From assembly GCA_037447655.1 (NCBI GenBank), contig JBBHKE010003105.1, positions 177,685 through 241,684 of the forward strand: a stretch of 64,000 bases of DNA, written 5' to 3'. This document shows positions 42,686 to 53,454 of this stretch, in pieces (within the stretch, counting starts at the first letter, position 1; every line of letters begins with the position of its first letter). The notes beneath the pieces were generated by a model. That model was not told the origin of the DNA. It worked only from the letters and a program-made list of their open reading frames with translations, and ran no database searches. The position numbers and the translations under genes were made by a program. The DNA comes from Zygnema cylindricum (taxonomy: Eukaryota; Streptophyta; Zygnematophyceae; Zygnematales; Zygnemataceae).

Positions 42686-45600
42686 TTTGTATAACAACAT
42701 TGCGACTCCGAGCCGACTCATTTCAGGCGCTGATTTTCACTGTTTTAAAGAGGGAATCGAACCGAAATGGGAGGATCCCAAATGTCAGGGAGGAGGAAAA
42801 TGGACTATTAGCACTCGGAAAGAGAGAATCGATACTTTGTGGCTCCACACGGTGCGCCCTTTTTTTTGTTTCGGCCTTTTTTTTTGTTTATGCCCTTTTT
42901 TTTTGCTGTGTTTCAGTGGTTTTTTTCAGTGGTTTTATTCATAGTCACTGGTATTCAGCATTTTGGGAAAAAACGACAAATATGCAGACAATTGTTGGGA
43001 TTTTCTGGACTTTTTTAGGGTTAAGGACAGTAGATTGAAGGCCCGCTTATTTGTTGACTATTATTAGTTTTTTATATGAGTTATCGTTATTTTTGGTCTT
43101 CCTCTGTGGGATGAAATTTCATTCAACAGTAAAGAGGACTTCCTCATCATTTCTCCCTTTTGTCCTCTTGTGTTTTGTAAAAACTGTTGAAGATAATTTA
43201 TAGATTGCAGGTTTGTTTGACTTTTTTTTGGATCTTTATGGATATTTATTGATATACATACATTCAGTTTTCTAATGGTGGTGATACTTTTCAGATGGAA
43301 TGTGTCAAATTCTGCATTTCATGTTTTGCAGATTGAAGATTTTGTATTGTTTTCTTTAAATTTCTATTTAAGACTTTATCCTAATAATATCTGATCCTAT
43401 TAAAGGTACACGGGTGTTTTATTTTTTTCGAATATTCTCCTTATGTGTTTTTTTTTTTAAAACCTTGGTGACTAATGCTTTCTTCATTCTAGGGTTCTTT
43501 TGGAAAAAAAATTGCTGTTAGTGCATCTTTTAGGGATGTGAAATTAACAAATGCTTCAGACCTTTGTGTTGTTCTAACAGCCCTTTGTGTTATTGGGGAG
43601 CTATTCAATCAGGGAGAAGAAATTAATTACTAGCAAATCACTTTGAAACGAACAATTGTTGTTTGAATGAGCTTTTTTGCTGTACTAGAGAAACAAACTT
43701 ACCAAATATATGAATTGTTAGCAAATCAGGGGATTTGATATTAGCAGATGTTGGTTGAACTTCGATTGACAAATGTCTTTGTAACAGCTTTTGGCTTTAA
43801 TTGGGGAGCAATTCGACCAAGGAGAAGAAATTTGTGGGGCTGTTGCTTCGGTTCGAGGAAAATCAGACAGAGTTGCGATTTGGACGAGATCGGCAAGTAA
43901 CGAGGATCTTCAGGTCAGTTCTTTTTTGTTTTTAGAGCTGTTTGGGACTTTTAGTAGTATTGTATATTGAGCAAATTCATGATCGATATAATGCTATGTC
44001 AGCATATCGTAATATCCTGAAGACGAAAAGTAGAGGTTTGACAATTTTTCCGATAAGTATCGCTACTGCGATAACTGTCGATAATCGACCTGTAAACACA
44101 TGGGGCTTATTACATAAATACAACTTAACAAAAAGTGTATCTCAAACCGTCACTTGATTGGATGGAAATTCTGGTTACACTCTGTAAAAAGAAATCAGAG
44201 TACAATGTCAAACATTTGGTAAACATTAATTTTATCATACGGCAATCCATTACTGTACGGTACAGAGTAGGGCATTGTACTGAGAAATTTAGCATCCCTC
44301 CGTGGACGTAGGAAAACATTTTAAATGTGCGGAAATAATGGTGACTGTTTCAGGCGGCTGGAAACATCTGCCCTGCCCCAGGGTTTCAAAGGACATGTCC
44401 AAGTGTACAGAAATTGATGCTACGGTTCTGTTCTTGGGTGCGTTTCTATCGGGACAGAAAGTTTTTTGTTACACTGTTGGGAGTAAAGGTTGAGTGTTTC
44501 TCCTTAAAAGCTAACTGTCCAGACACTGTCGTAAAAGTTAATAGGTACCACTGTTAATGAATAAGTTAACAAAAACTTTCTGTTCCCATGGAGACACAGT
44601 TTTCTAGTGCTACTGAGTGCGGAACGAAGTACAGTATGTCACTGAACGGAGTCAAACTACACCGGTGTTTTTACAGTTCGGTTCGTTAAATTTGCTTTTC
44701 AGTTTTCTACAGTTTGTTGGTTCTTGCGATCTAAATCGAACCAGGTTCGAGCTGATGTACGATTGTACGGAAGTTTCACACCAGAAAGCATGAAAGCGCT
44801 CTTGGTATGTGTGAATAAAAGTACAGAAAAACAGCGTACTAGTGTTCGAATGATTGGAAAAAATGTATGCTTAATTTGGCAAAGAACACTGAGGATTCCT
44901 GGCATTTTTTGGCTTATTTTTTAGATAATTTAGAGATTTCTAATCGCTTAACGGTTTGAGTGGTTCGGTCTAACGAAATCTAACGGTTTTGTTTGATTTA
45001 GTATTTCCAAGTAGGTTTTTTTTTTCACTTAGTTTGTTTCGGACCAAAATGGGGCTGAACTGAACTGAAGTGAACCGAACCTACCCCGTAAAGAGTGGAC
45101 CGGAGTAAGGAGTACTGTACTTTAGTGCGACATATTCCGGACAGGATTGTGGTACTCGATGGTACATACTAAAAAAGTGTATACTATCTACTAATAGCAT
45201 ATACTCTATATAAGAATGTATCGGTGATAACAATTTGTTTGTCAGCAGACAGTGTCTCGGGCCCCTTTGCTATTCGATAATCGATAATATCGATTATTGA
45301 AAACATCGCGATATGTGGAATTTGGATACCTGCCTCTAGTCTTTGGACATCCCCTTATTTTTACTTTGTTGTAGTCATCCTATTTCTAAATGAACCTATT
45401 TTCTTTTCTTTTGTTCTCTTTTCAGGTCTTTCTAACTTTTACTCTGCATAACTGTTGTTTGAGATTTTTCAGGAAAGCTTACCAATCTGTCCCCTTTTTT
45501 TTTTTTGGTCCCCTTTTTTTTTCGGGCAGGTTTCTCTTGCAAAGCAGTGGAAAAAAGCTGTCGATGTTCCGGACAAAATTGGCTTTATCTCACATGTAAG

Positions 45601-46144
45601 ATCTCGTTTTTTTTTTTTCTTGTTTTGACATTACTGTTGATTAATTCATTTATTATCTACTAAATGTACTATTGATACTATATAATATTTTACTGCATGA
45701 ATTTTATTTACTCCATTTATTAATTCAATTTCCTGGTTCTGTTTTTTTTTCCGTTTCAACTAAGTTATATTACTGTAGTTTTTGTTTGCTAAATCTTTTT
45801 ATTTCCCAAAACCATTAAATCCTTACTGTTATTTTGTCGAGTGTTTTGACTTGGGTTGGCGTCTTTTTTATTTTATATACATGTACTTGTAAATGTGTGT
45901 GTGTGTATGTGTGCGTGCGTGCGTGCGTGCGTCTGTCTGTGTGTGTGTGTGTCTGTGTGTGTCTGTGTGTGTCTGTGTGTGTCTGTGTGTGTCTGTGTAT
46001 CTGTGTGTCTGTGTGTCTGTGTGTCTGTGCTTCTTTATAATATGGTAATTCGTTTTTTTTAAGCTTTTCATTTCTGTTTTTTTTTTACAGGAGGATGCAA
46101 AGAAAGATGACAGGAAACCTAAGGAACGATATTTTTCAGAATGA
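42686..46144 (+). CDS. Translation initiation factor eIF4E family, exons 2-5 (first exon not found)
   Basis: Exons 42686-42851, 43788-43913, 45530-45595 and 46091-46144 join in frame to 136 codons plus stop, with GT/AG at every junction. Exon 2 carries [17 protein letters not shown] with the cap-stacking Trp-Glu pair. Exon 3 carries [19 protein letters not shown] and the basic VRGK plus VAIWTRS. Exon 4 carries [12 protein letters not shown]. Exon 5 ends RYFSE. The protein binds the mRNA 5' cap in the cytoplasm. The usual first exon with the aromatic W-x-F-W-F motif and first cap-stacking Trp is absent between the Gypsy LTR (40174) and 42685. It may lie beyond the retroelement cluster or be lost, so I cannot say whether the gene is functional. 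eIF4E versus eIF(iso)4E cannot be decided. Confidence 0.9.
43581..43634 (+). pseudogene. Duplicated pseudo-exon in eIF4E intron
   Basis: CTAACAG followed by a segment reading [15 protein letters not shown] is a diverged copy of the acceptor and first 15 codons of exon 3 (43788: [16 protein letters not shown]). Flanking TAGCAAATCA and GTTTGAA/GTTGAAC words are also duplicated. It lacks the second half of the exon and a donor, and a stop follows, so use in mRNA would be harmful. Confidence 0.8.
45893..46032 (+). repeat. (GT)n / GTGTGTCT microsatellite in eIF4E intron
   Basis: Alternating GT blocks punctuated by TC every 6-10 bases, in the last intron, ending about 60 bases before the acceptor at 46090. 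The CVCVCV-type ORFs over it are artefacts. Confidence 0.92.
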
Positions 46145-47540
46145 GAGAAGTATCTTATTTTTCATCTTTTTTTTTTGTTTTTATACCAGACCAGCTCTTG
46201 TATTTTGTTCCTGGTTTTATCATTCAGTTTAGGGTTTTAATTTTTCTTTGGAGTTTGTAACATCTAGTCACCAAAATTTCAAAATGATGGAATCTAGGTC
46301 ACAGGAATTAATGTGGCTAAAATCAATTTTTCTGTTGCATTCTCAAGAGCTGTTGATAGTATGAAAAGAGTCGCATAAAATGTAGCATTTTACACCCATT
46401 TTTATGAAAGAGAACACTTTTTTTCTTTTTTTTTATTTCTTTGTATGTTTGCGCTTTCAACCGTATGGCTTTTTAGTGTGTGTAGAATTGCAAATGCAAC
46501 CTTTTACATTTTTTCTGTTTTTTAATGGTACACTCGGTACCCGTTTAAAATTTTTTTTTTTAATCGATTTGAATTCTTCACAATTTAATATAGACCGGTA
46601 AATCTCAATTGAGCTATTGCGATTAGTTGACGGAGATCGTGATATTGTTCATAACATAAAATGTCTGATATGCTATTTTGTAGCTGTACCATATAATTTG
46701 TGCAAAAATTCTTCTCTATAACAATCATCAAATTGCAATTAGTTTGATGACAATCGTGGTAGTCTATGTAACATAAAATGATTGATTTGCTTTTTTATAC
46801 TTGAAAAAAAATATGCGATGGTTAGAATCCCTGTTCAAATGGGCAAAAATGATTGACAATGCTATATGTGATGTTACTAGTATTGTATCTAAATGAGCAA
46901 TACAATATGGGTATTATTTGACTTAGTGCTACAATATGGGTATAATTTGACTTTATCTCATCCTTCACTACTATGGCTCCTCCTCTCCAAAATGATGCAC
47001 CTACAAATGTGGGGGTTATTTCAAAGAGTTGGGAATATGGCAACCGTGCCCTATTTACCGGAGTTTAGCGGAGTAACTAAACAGATAATCCGAACTCTAC
47101 AAAAAATGGTTCGGGCTTTGATTCACATCACTGGAAACAAGTTGTTCTTGTGGGTTGATGAAATCATGTGTTTTTTGTGTGTCTGTTGCTTTTGTCTCGC
47201 TTATCCTTTTTGCTTTTTCCCTCCACATGTAGTTTTTCAGTTTTAGCATTGCAGCCCCTTTTGTTCCCATGGACTCAAATGGTTTACGATCGCGGTTTTT
47301 TTTAAAGTCAATATTTTACTTACAGCAAACTACAGTTGTAACTAGGAACTAGCTTCCATCTCTGGAACAACATGAGTGGAAAGAAACCGACTATCTACCA
47401 TTAACTCTTTTGGGGATGTCATGTGAACATTTATCTAGCGAACAAAAAGGGGAAAAATTGCGCCAAGGAGTTGGCCTAGAATCTTCGTCGACTATAATGT
47501 GGGGGGGCTATAGTGCTATGATCGAGTTTATGACCCCATA
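46145..47540. other. 3' flank of eIF4E, no further gene seen
   Basis: T-rich sequence immediately after the stop is likely 3' UTR. No exon-like conserved segment was recognised in the rest. A short direct repeat of AATATGGGTAT(A/T)ATTTGACTT lies at 46905-46955. Confidence 0.5.
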
Positions 47541-47542
47541 AT

Positions 47543-47845
47543 GTGGAGGGGTCAAGGAAAGTGGACATCCATAAGGATCTCAAATCCACCATGCAATCCG
47601 CTGGAATATTGAAAGAATGTTTCAATTTTTATGAGGAGAGCGACGTCGGGGATTTCTGGGACATGGCAGATTGGAAATCGGACGAGGAACCGCATGCTCA
47701 CATTCGGAAGGGGAAGTTGGAGAAGAGGAGTGACAACACGAGCGAGACTGAAATTGACATTGGTAATGAGAATAGTAGAACTTCATATTCACGAGCATCT
47801 TCGTACACCCAAAAATCTCAAAGTTCTAAATTGAGCTCAAAATAG
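47543..47845 (+). CDS. Unknown 100-codon ORF beside a fossil Copia pol
   Basis: Polar, serine- and acid-rich frame (FYEESDVGDFWDMADW, later SRTSYSRASSYTQKSQSS). It lies 140 bp upstream of a clear Copia RT relic in the same direction, so it may be the low-complexity linker between integrase and RT of that element. No motif proves this. Confidence 0.3.
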   Translation: MEGSRKVDIHKDLKSTMQSAGILKECFNFYEESDVGDFWDMADWKSDEEPHAHIRKGKLEKRSDNTSETEIDIGNENSRTSYSRASSYTQKSQSSKLSSK

Positions 47846-47974
47846 AGAACTCGAGGAGCTGAACTGGAGGAAGAAAATATCGTTTGAAGGAGTTCTCGGA
47901 TTACGGGGGATGGAGAAGTCGGAGAAGCTTTCCCCTGGCCAGAAAGGAGGAAATGCGTAAAATCGCATTATTTT

Positions 47975-48700
47975 ATTTCGGGTGTGAAGGAGACCAAGGG
48001 AATTGGTTATATGGAGACTTACGCTCCTGTGGTGAAATTTGTGGGGAAATTTGTAGTGTTGTGTATCGGCAAGGTTTTGCCGATAATCGATATGCACATT
48101 TTTTTGGCTTGCCGATAATCGATATATTGGCACGATATATCGAAACCGGTGTTATCGCCGATAAAAAACCGAAAACCGATAGTATCGGTTTTTTATCACG
48201 ATAACACCGGTACCAAAAACTATCGGCGATGATTGTTCGGTTAGTACCGTACAGATGTACGGCTTAATCCGTCGTACTGAACTGTCGTTATACCGTTACA
48301 CAGAGTACGAAACAGATTGTTACACGTGGCATACCACGTTATATAAAGTGAAATATATAATACACTATATAATAAATTAGTATTATATAGCGTACTCTAT
48401 TTTTTCCATTTATCGCCGATAAGGAATTTGCTGGCCTCGGAGAGATATATTGGGGCCCCTGGCCGTTCGAAAACCGATAACAATCGATATCGGTGTTATC
48501 GCGATAAATTTCTTGCCGATACACAACACTAGAAATTTGACTCGTTGTAGATGATTGTTGCCCTTGTTGAATTCTGGAAGAAGCACTTCCATCAAACGGA
48601 TGGTTGAAACGGCGGTTCTCCGTGGAGAATTGGTATCAGAGGTGTAAATGCCTAAATGGAGATGCCAGAAAGTTTGCCTTTTAGTCTTTTACCCAACGTA
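47975..48700 (+). pseudogene. Fossil Copia reverse transcriptase, split by a hAT element
   Basis: GIGYMETYAPVVKF (about 47995-48043) corresponds to the Copia RT segment GIDYEETFAPVVKF. After the hAT element reading resumes: MIVALVEFW, then, one frame over, VETAVLRGELVSEV and MEMPESL, equivalent to KTAFLHGELEEEIYMxQPEGF. A stop replaces the tyrosine. The copy is much older than those at 10-24 kb. Confidence 0.75.
48054..48531. mobile_element. Non-autonomous hAT element (MITE), 478 bp, complete
   Basis: Terminal inverted repeats TAGTGTTGTGTATCGGCAAG and CTTGCCGATACACAACACTA are perfect over 20 bases. The flanks carry an 8-bp duplication GAAATTTG (48046-48053, 48532-48539). An 8-bp duplication and TAGNGTTG ends are hallmarks of hAT elements. 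The interior has subterminal CCGATA/TATCGG repeats, typical transposase-binding sites, and no transposase. Confidence 0.93.
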
Positions 48701-48743
48701 CGGTATGGCGCCTTTGCAAGTCGCTTCACGGATGAAAGTACTG

Positions 48744-48900
48744 TACACCGCGAATCGTAATTAGAGTAATGAAAAAATTAGAGTACAAAAGCTAATAAAA
48801 AAAATTAGAGTAATGAACACTAATTTATGTGATAGAGCTGTTTCAACTATGAAGTTTACTCTAATTTATTTAAGTACTCTAATTTGGCACGCTAATATCC
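48744..48900. mobile_element. TACACCG-family element, one end (relative of 355-973)
   Basis: TACACCGCGAATCGTAATTA, followed by AGAGTAATGAAAAAATTAGA and TAATTTATGTGATA, matches the reverse complement of 840-973 over about 130 bp. Similarity fades after about 48890. Confidence 0.7.
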
Positions 48901-50299
48901 TCTACTGTAAATAAGGTATTCGTACAGAATTTGGCAAAACGTACAGGGCAAAAAGGCGCGGCAAACTTTTGAATGTCAGTGGATGTCTAAAAGGAGCGTG
49001 TGAGAATATTTCGGTGGACCTGCATGCACACGTGTCATAAGCAAAACGTGGCGGAAGCAAATGGTATGTAAGACGTATAGGCCTTTGATCGCGTGTCCGT
49101 CGTGGATATTATTTTTATTTTTCACGTGTACCAATGGTACATGTTCAGTCTAAAGCTAATGTTCTCGCGAGGAGAGTTTCCACACGTTGGATGATTTGCG
49201 AGATTGCTTCGCGGATCTGCAAAAGCGAAACATCGAACGGTCAAGATTTACGCCAATAGGATTGGAGCATCTTGGTATCCAATAAAACATGTTTCGTCCC
49301 ACGAAAAAAAAAAAAATGGTACGAATATGTACGAAAACGTACGGCTTCCGGTAAGCAACCTCACTTTTCCTCTAGTGGAATCTCACCCTGAGTCACAATT
49401 TAACGTAACAGACAATTGGCGCGGTACGTTACATGTTGGGAATCGAAGTGATTCGCGATAAGAAGAAAAGTCTTTATTACATAATAAGGGTGAACCTCCA
49501 TCAGGCGAAAAGTTGGGTTGTTTAGGGGAAAAAGTGCATTTCCGTACAAATCCAGCTCATTGCCGTACAGGGCCGTACTGGTTTTTTTTTCCAAACATGA
49601 TTACTAGAGATTCGTCAAGATTCTCCAAACTTTTGGGCGATAACATCGACCGTCCGATTATGAGTTTTCGAAGCAAGAGGTCACTTCTTCCGGTAAATGG
49701 CAAGTGTCCTCGTGGAGGACACTAGCTATTTACCGGACATGTAAAACGTTTACGCGTCGAAATGTCACGTACGAGCCAAGCGCCTTCGGACATATGCCAC
49801 GCGCCTTCAAACAGGCGGGAATCAGATACGACGATAACCACCAAAAAAGGTTTGTTGAAGAATGTACCGTGACGCCTCCACCACCATCCATCGTCAACCG
49901 GAATTTTATGCGCCTACTGTCTTCAAAGTTCCGATTTGGTTATGACAAAACAGGAAAGTAGAAATTGTACACCGCAGGTACAACGACAAAACAAGAACGT
50001 ACAAAATGTACATTCACGTATTTTATTTTGCGGTTGGTCTTACGAATACAACTTTAGACATTTTGCTTTTGGAAACTTTGACGGCGATCGAAGTCAGAAC
50101 AGGAATCTACATGCAACCAATCGAAAGAAAGCAAGTATGCGATAGATTTTATTGCTGACACAACCTGATGGAGAAGTGAACGAAATATTAGTGCGAGTAA
50201 ACATATCACTAACATTACTGTCGGCGCCTGATGGGGAAGTGGCCTAAGAAGGGGAATATTAAATTGAGTCAAAAGTAACTTTGCAAAAAAAAACTGCAG
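48901..50299. other. Gene-free stretch with interspersed repeats
   Basis: No gene recognised. The main content is the repeat at 49150-49760, related in inverted orientation to 61010-61240 and 62100-62320. Confidence 0.5.
49150..49760 (+). repeat. Interspersed repeat with inverted partners near 61-62 kb
   Basis: 49165-49390 matches the reverse complement of 61015-61235 (GAGGAGAGT, GATTGCTTCGCG/GATTTCTTCGCG, AACATGTTTC, CAACCTCACTTTTCCT). 49600-49690 matches the reverse complement of 62125-62215 (TTACTNGAGATTC, CTTTTGGGCG/TTTTTGGGCA, CGTCCGAT). The element type is unknown. Confidence 0.6.
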
Positions 50300-50502
50300 T
50301 ACAGCGTGAATCCTTATTAGCCTTATGTACGCTAAATCGGCACCCCAAAATTTTGAGATTGATACCTTAAATAAAATAAATTACACTATTTAAAGACGTG
50401 GACCATGATCTGCCACGTCACTTGGCACTACATTAGAATGAATGACGCTAATTTATTCTATACGCTAATAATTTTTATACGCTAATAACGATTCAAGGTG
50501 TA
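50300..50502. mobile_element. TACACCG-family foldback element, 203 bp
   Basis: TACAGCGTGAATCCTTATTA at the left and TAATAACGATTCAAGGTGTA at the right are imperfect inverted repeats continuing into GCGTA/TACGC words. No ORF. Confidence 0.75.
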
Positions 50503-50730
50503 GCTTTCCATGCTTGATGAAAAACCGTTATTCTCACCGTTGGATGCGAATCTACAAATTCGCAAGTTTGAGGAATAGGATATCGTTGACAACCTAATAT
50601 TGTGAGGCAATCGATTTGCCGCCTGTACTTTCCATACTTGGTTCAGTTCCGTACATTTCGGCTGCCGTTTCAATCGTGAGCCGATTTTGTCAGGCGCGTA
50701 TAAAGGTACATTCGGACGCGGTCAAAATGA

Positions 50731-51311
50731 TCCATAGTTGTCCCGTGCGCATAATACGCACGAAACGAACGCGCGAATACTACGCACGATAAGCATTTAA
50801 CGATGAAAAAAATGTTATTAAATGCGTACCTGACTATATATCCGTACATATTCGTACATTTGCGTACTATTTTCGTACATTTCAGTACTTTTAGGAGGTT
50901 TGGGAAATTTTAGGGTAAATTCTCGTGCGTTCTCAAATATTTATGTTAAACAGCCAACAATTATTCGTACGTTGACGTACAGTGTCCGTATTTTTTCGTA
51001 CTTTTGACGGTTATTATTTTGAGATTTTTAGGATACATTTTAGTACTTTTTCGTATATTTCAGTTATTCGGACTTACATTTTTAGTACATATACGTACGG
51101 CTTCCATATATTTCAGTACTTTTAGGGTTAGTGATGGGGGGATTTTAGGGTGTTTAGGGTACTTCCCGTGCATTCGTACATTCCGGTAAAATACATTACA
51201 GCTGCCTTAAATTATCCGTACTCCTAAGTTTTTAGGGTACATATGTCGTACAGCGACGGACATTTACGTATGGTTTTCGTACGTTCTTAGGATTTTTTAA
51301 GGATTTTTAGG
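50731..51311 (+). repeat. Long direct repeat, copy 1 (ends at gap)
   Basis: Near-identical to 52603-53181 (offset about 1870). Starts GTTGTCCCGTGCGCATAATA and runs into the N gap at 51312. Only a few substitutions are seen near its start, so the duplication is recent or assembly-made. Confidence 0.85.
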
Positions 51312-51321
51312 NNNNNNNNNN
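51312..51321. other. Assembly gap (10 N)
   Basis: Ten N bases, placed exactly where copy 1 of the direct repeat breaks off. Confidence 0.99.
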
Positions 51322-51910
51322 ACTGTACCTAACCAAGGTTGTAAAAGTAGGAGCTTAAGACGCAAAGCAGCCAAAGACCCTGACTCGCCATGTGGCGCTT
51401 AGCATTAATCTCAATACTTCCGATTAAGCCAGCGGGATTTAAAGCTGATATAGTGCAATTTATCTCATGTATTAAGATTTAATAAGCGATGAGATAAATC
51501 CCATTATAACTTAATCGCAATTATTAAGATTATATTTAAGTAAAATTTATCACACCTCATGTCTGTTGCAGACTGTCACGTGTTAACATGAAAATAATTA
51601 TTTTTCCATGTTTATTGATAAATTATCTTAGCGCCAGTGTTAATCTTTCAGATTTCACATGTGACCGCGATTCTATTAAATAGTTATTTGTACCTTTTTA
51701 TTAATAAAAGTACAATTGTGCACTGTCAGACGTTGTCTGTACTCCACACTATTTAAAATGAACTTATATTAGAATTATTAACGCTAATTCAATATTACCC
51801 TAAATAGAGTAGCGAATAATTTAGAATTATGTACTCTATTTAACGAGATATAGTCGAAATTTAGGGCGACCGAATTAGCGTTCATAACTCTAATTACGAT
51901 TCGCGGTGTA
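51322..51910 (-). mobile_element. TACACCG-family element, left-end type, truncated by gap
   Basis: Read on the minus strand from 51910, TACACCGCGAATCGTAATTA and the next about 250 bases follow 355-610 closely (GTCGCNNNAAATTTCGACT, AAATAGAGTA, GTGCANAATTGTACTTTT, AAAAAGGTACAAATAA). Further inward the two diverge completely, so the family has exchanged interiors. The other end is lost in the gap. Confidence 0.72.
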
Positions 51911-52387
51911 CCGCTCAATCCCAGAAACCGACGAAACGCAGAATTCGAGGATGAAAATGTTGGAACCAATCCATGTCATCCGAATACGACAAGAGCGATG
52001 TGGAGGCGCGGACGCACGCACTCACGTTTGTCGATTGACGGAGTGGTTTTTAACTTTTTATCCTCGACGGCCCAATGGGCGCAAGTTTTACCTTGCAAAT
52101 GAGAACTGTCGCGACGTGGGTAGGTATTTCCTGTTGAAAAAGTAAAGTCCGTACGAATTTGTTACGCATTTGTACTTAGTTTTGACTTTCTGACTCCCGA
52201 CTTGCCAAAATCCCGACGGTCGCTTTCATAGAATCGCACAAAGCGACGAGTTCGCACGCGTCGGATCATTAAATGGTTCGCGGACCGCTTGCTACGTTAA
52301 GATTCCTAAAATCGGGGGATCGCGTGGTATGTTGAGATTCTTAAAATCGGGGGATAGAATGAACGATCCCAATATAGGTAATGATTG
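51911..52387. other. Gene-free stretch
   Basis: No gene recognised. A 28-bp unit containing TTAAAATCGGGGGATCGCGT / TTAAAATCGGGGGATAGAAT recurs at about 52300-52360, next to the tRNA-like sequence. Confidence 0.45.
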
Positions 52388-52462
52388 TGCCGGCCAGGAT
52401 TTGAAACATGGGACTTTTTACTACCTGAGAATGCGGTTACCACTGCGCCACCAGCCCGGATA
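52388..52462 (-). repeat. tRNA-derived sequence (SINE head or tRNA relic)
   Basis: On the minus strand TGGCGCAGTGGTAACCGC is an almost perfect tRNA A-box region, and CATGTTTCAAATCCTGG contains a B box GTTTCAAATCC. Total length is about 72 bases. The anticodon arm and acceptor stem pair poorly, so I do not call a working tRNA. Confidence 0.6.
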
Positions 52463-52602
52463 TCGTGGCCGTTGAGTCCTTTTTATTTAGCAACTTAGGG
52501 TACGTCTGCATGTACTTGTAACTTAAAGAAATTACTTTACTTTTTAGCGCAGATCCAGCGGACCCGAATTTCAAGTGTCCCTGTCTAAAAACGGAATTAA
52601 AG

Positions 52603-53306
52603 CCACAGTTGTCCCGTGCGCATAATACGCACGAAACGAACGCGCGAATACTACGCACGATAAGCATTTAACGATGAAAAAAATGTTATTAAATTTGTAC
52701 CAGACTATATATCCGTACATTTTCTGCGTTTGCGTACTATTTTCGTACAATTCAGTACTTTTAGGGGGTTTGGGAAATTCTAGGGTGAATTCTCGTGCGT
52801 TCTCAAATATTTATGTTAAACAGCCAACAATTATTCGTACGTTTACGTACAGTGTCCGTATTTTTTCGTACTTTTGACGGTTATTATTTTGAGATTTTTA
52901 GGATACATTTTAGTACTTTTTCGTATATTTCAGTTATTCGGACTTACATTTTTAGTACATATACGTACGGCTTCCATATATTTCAGTACTTTTAGGGTTA
53001 GTGATGGGGGGATTTTAGGGTGTTTAGGGTACTTCCCGTGCATTCGTACATTCCGGTAAAATACATTACAGCTGCCTTAAATTATCCGTACTCCTAAGTT
53101 TTTAGGGTACATATGTCGTACAGCGACGGACATTTACGTATGGTTTTCGTACGTTCTTAGGATTTTTTAAGGATTTTTAGGGTTAAGGGGACGGCTTCCG
53201 TACTTTTCGTAAATCGTACAGCGAAAACTAACGAACGGTATGAAAGTAACGAATACTACGTAGTTTTCGGAAAAAAATCGAAATCTGTACGAATAGGACA
53301 ACTATG
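52603..53306 (+). repeat. Long direct repeat, copy 2 (full)
   Basis: Contains all of copy 1 plus about 125 bp. It begins GTTGTCCCGTGCGC and ends CGAATAGGACAAC, a short imperfect inverted terminus (GTTGTCC / GGACAAC), so it may be a DNA transposon. The interior is extremely rich in GTAC words and TTTTAGGGT-like phrases and has no gene. Confidence 0.65.
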
Positions 53307-53454
53307 AAATGATCTTTCGATATCTGGTCGGCACGATTGATTTGGGACTATTTTTCGATTGATTTGGGACTATTTTTCGATTGATTTGGGGCTATTTTTC
53401 GATTGGGTACTTAAAATTTGCAGTGTGTTGGATATTGCGACGCAGATTGAGGGT

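Noticed and set aside
45834-46071. ORFs rich in C-V or T-H
   Set aside because: Translations of the GT repeat in the last eIF4E intron.
52388-52462. Functional tRNA gene
   Set aside because: A and B boxes are good, but the acceptor and anticodon stems do not pair well by eye; a covariance scan would decide.
52980-53200. Interstitial telomere repeat
   Set aside because: TTTAGGG-like words occur singly and irregularly among GTAC-rich sequence and are never in tandem.
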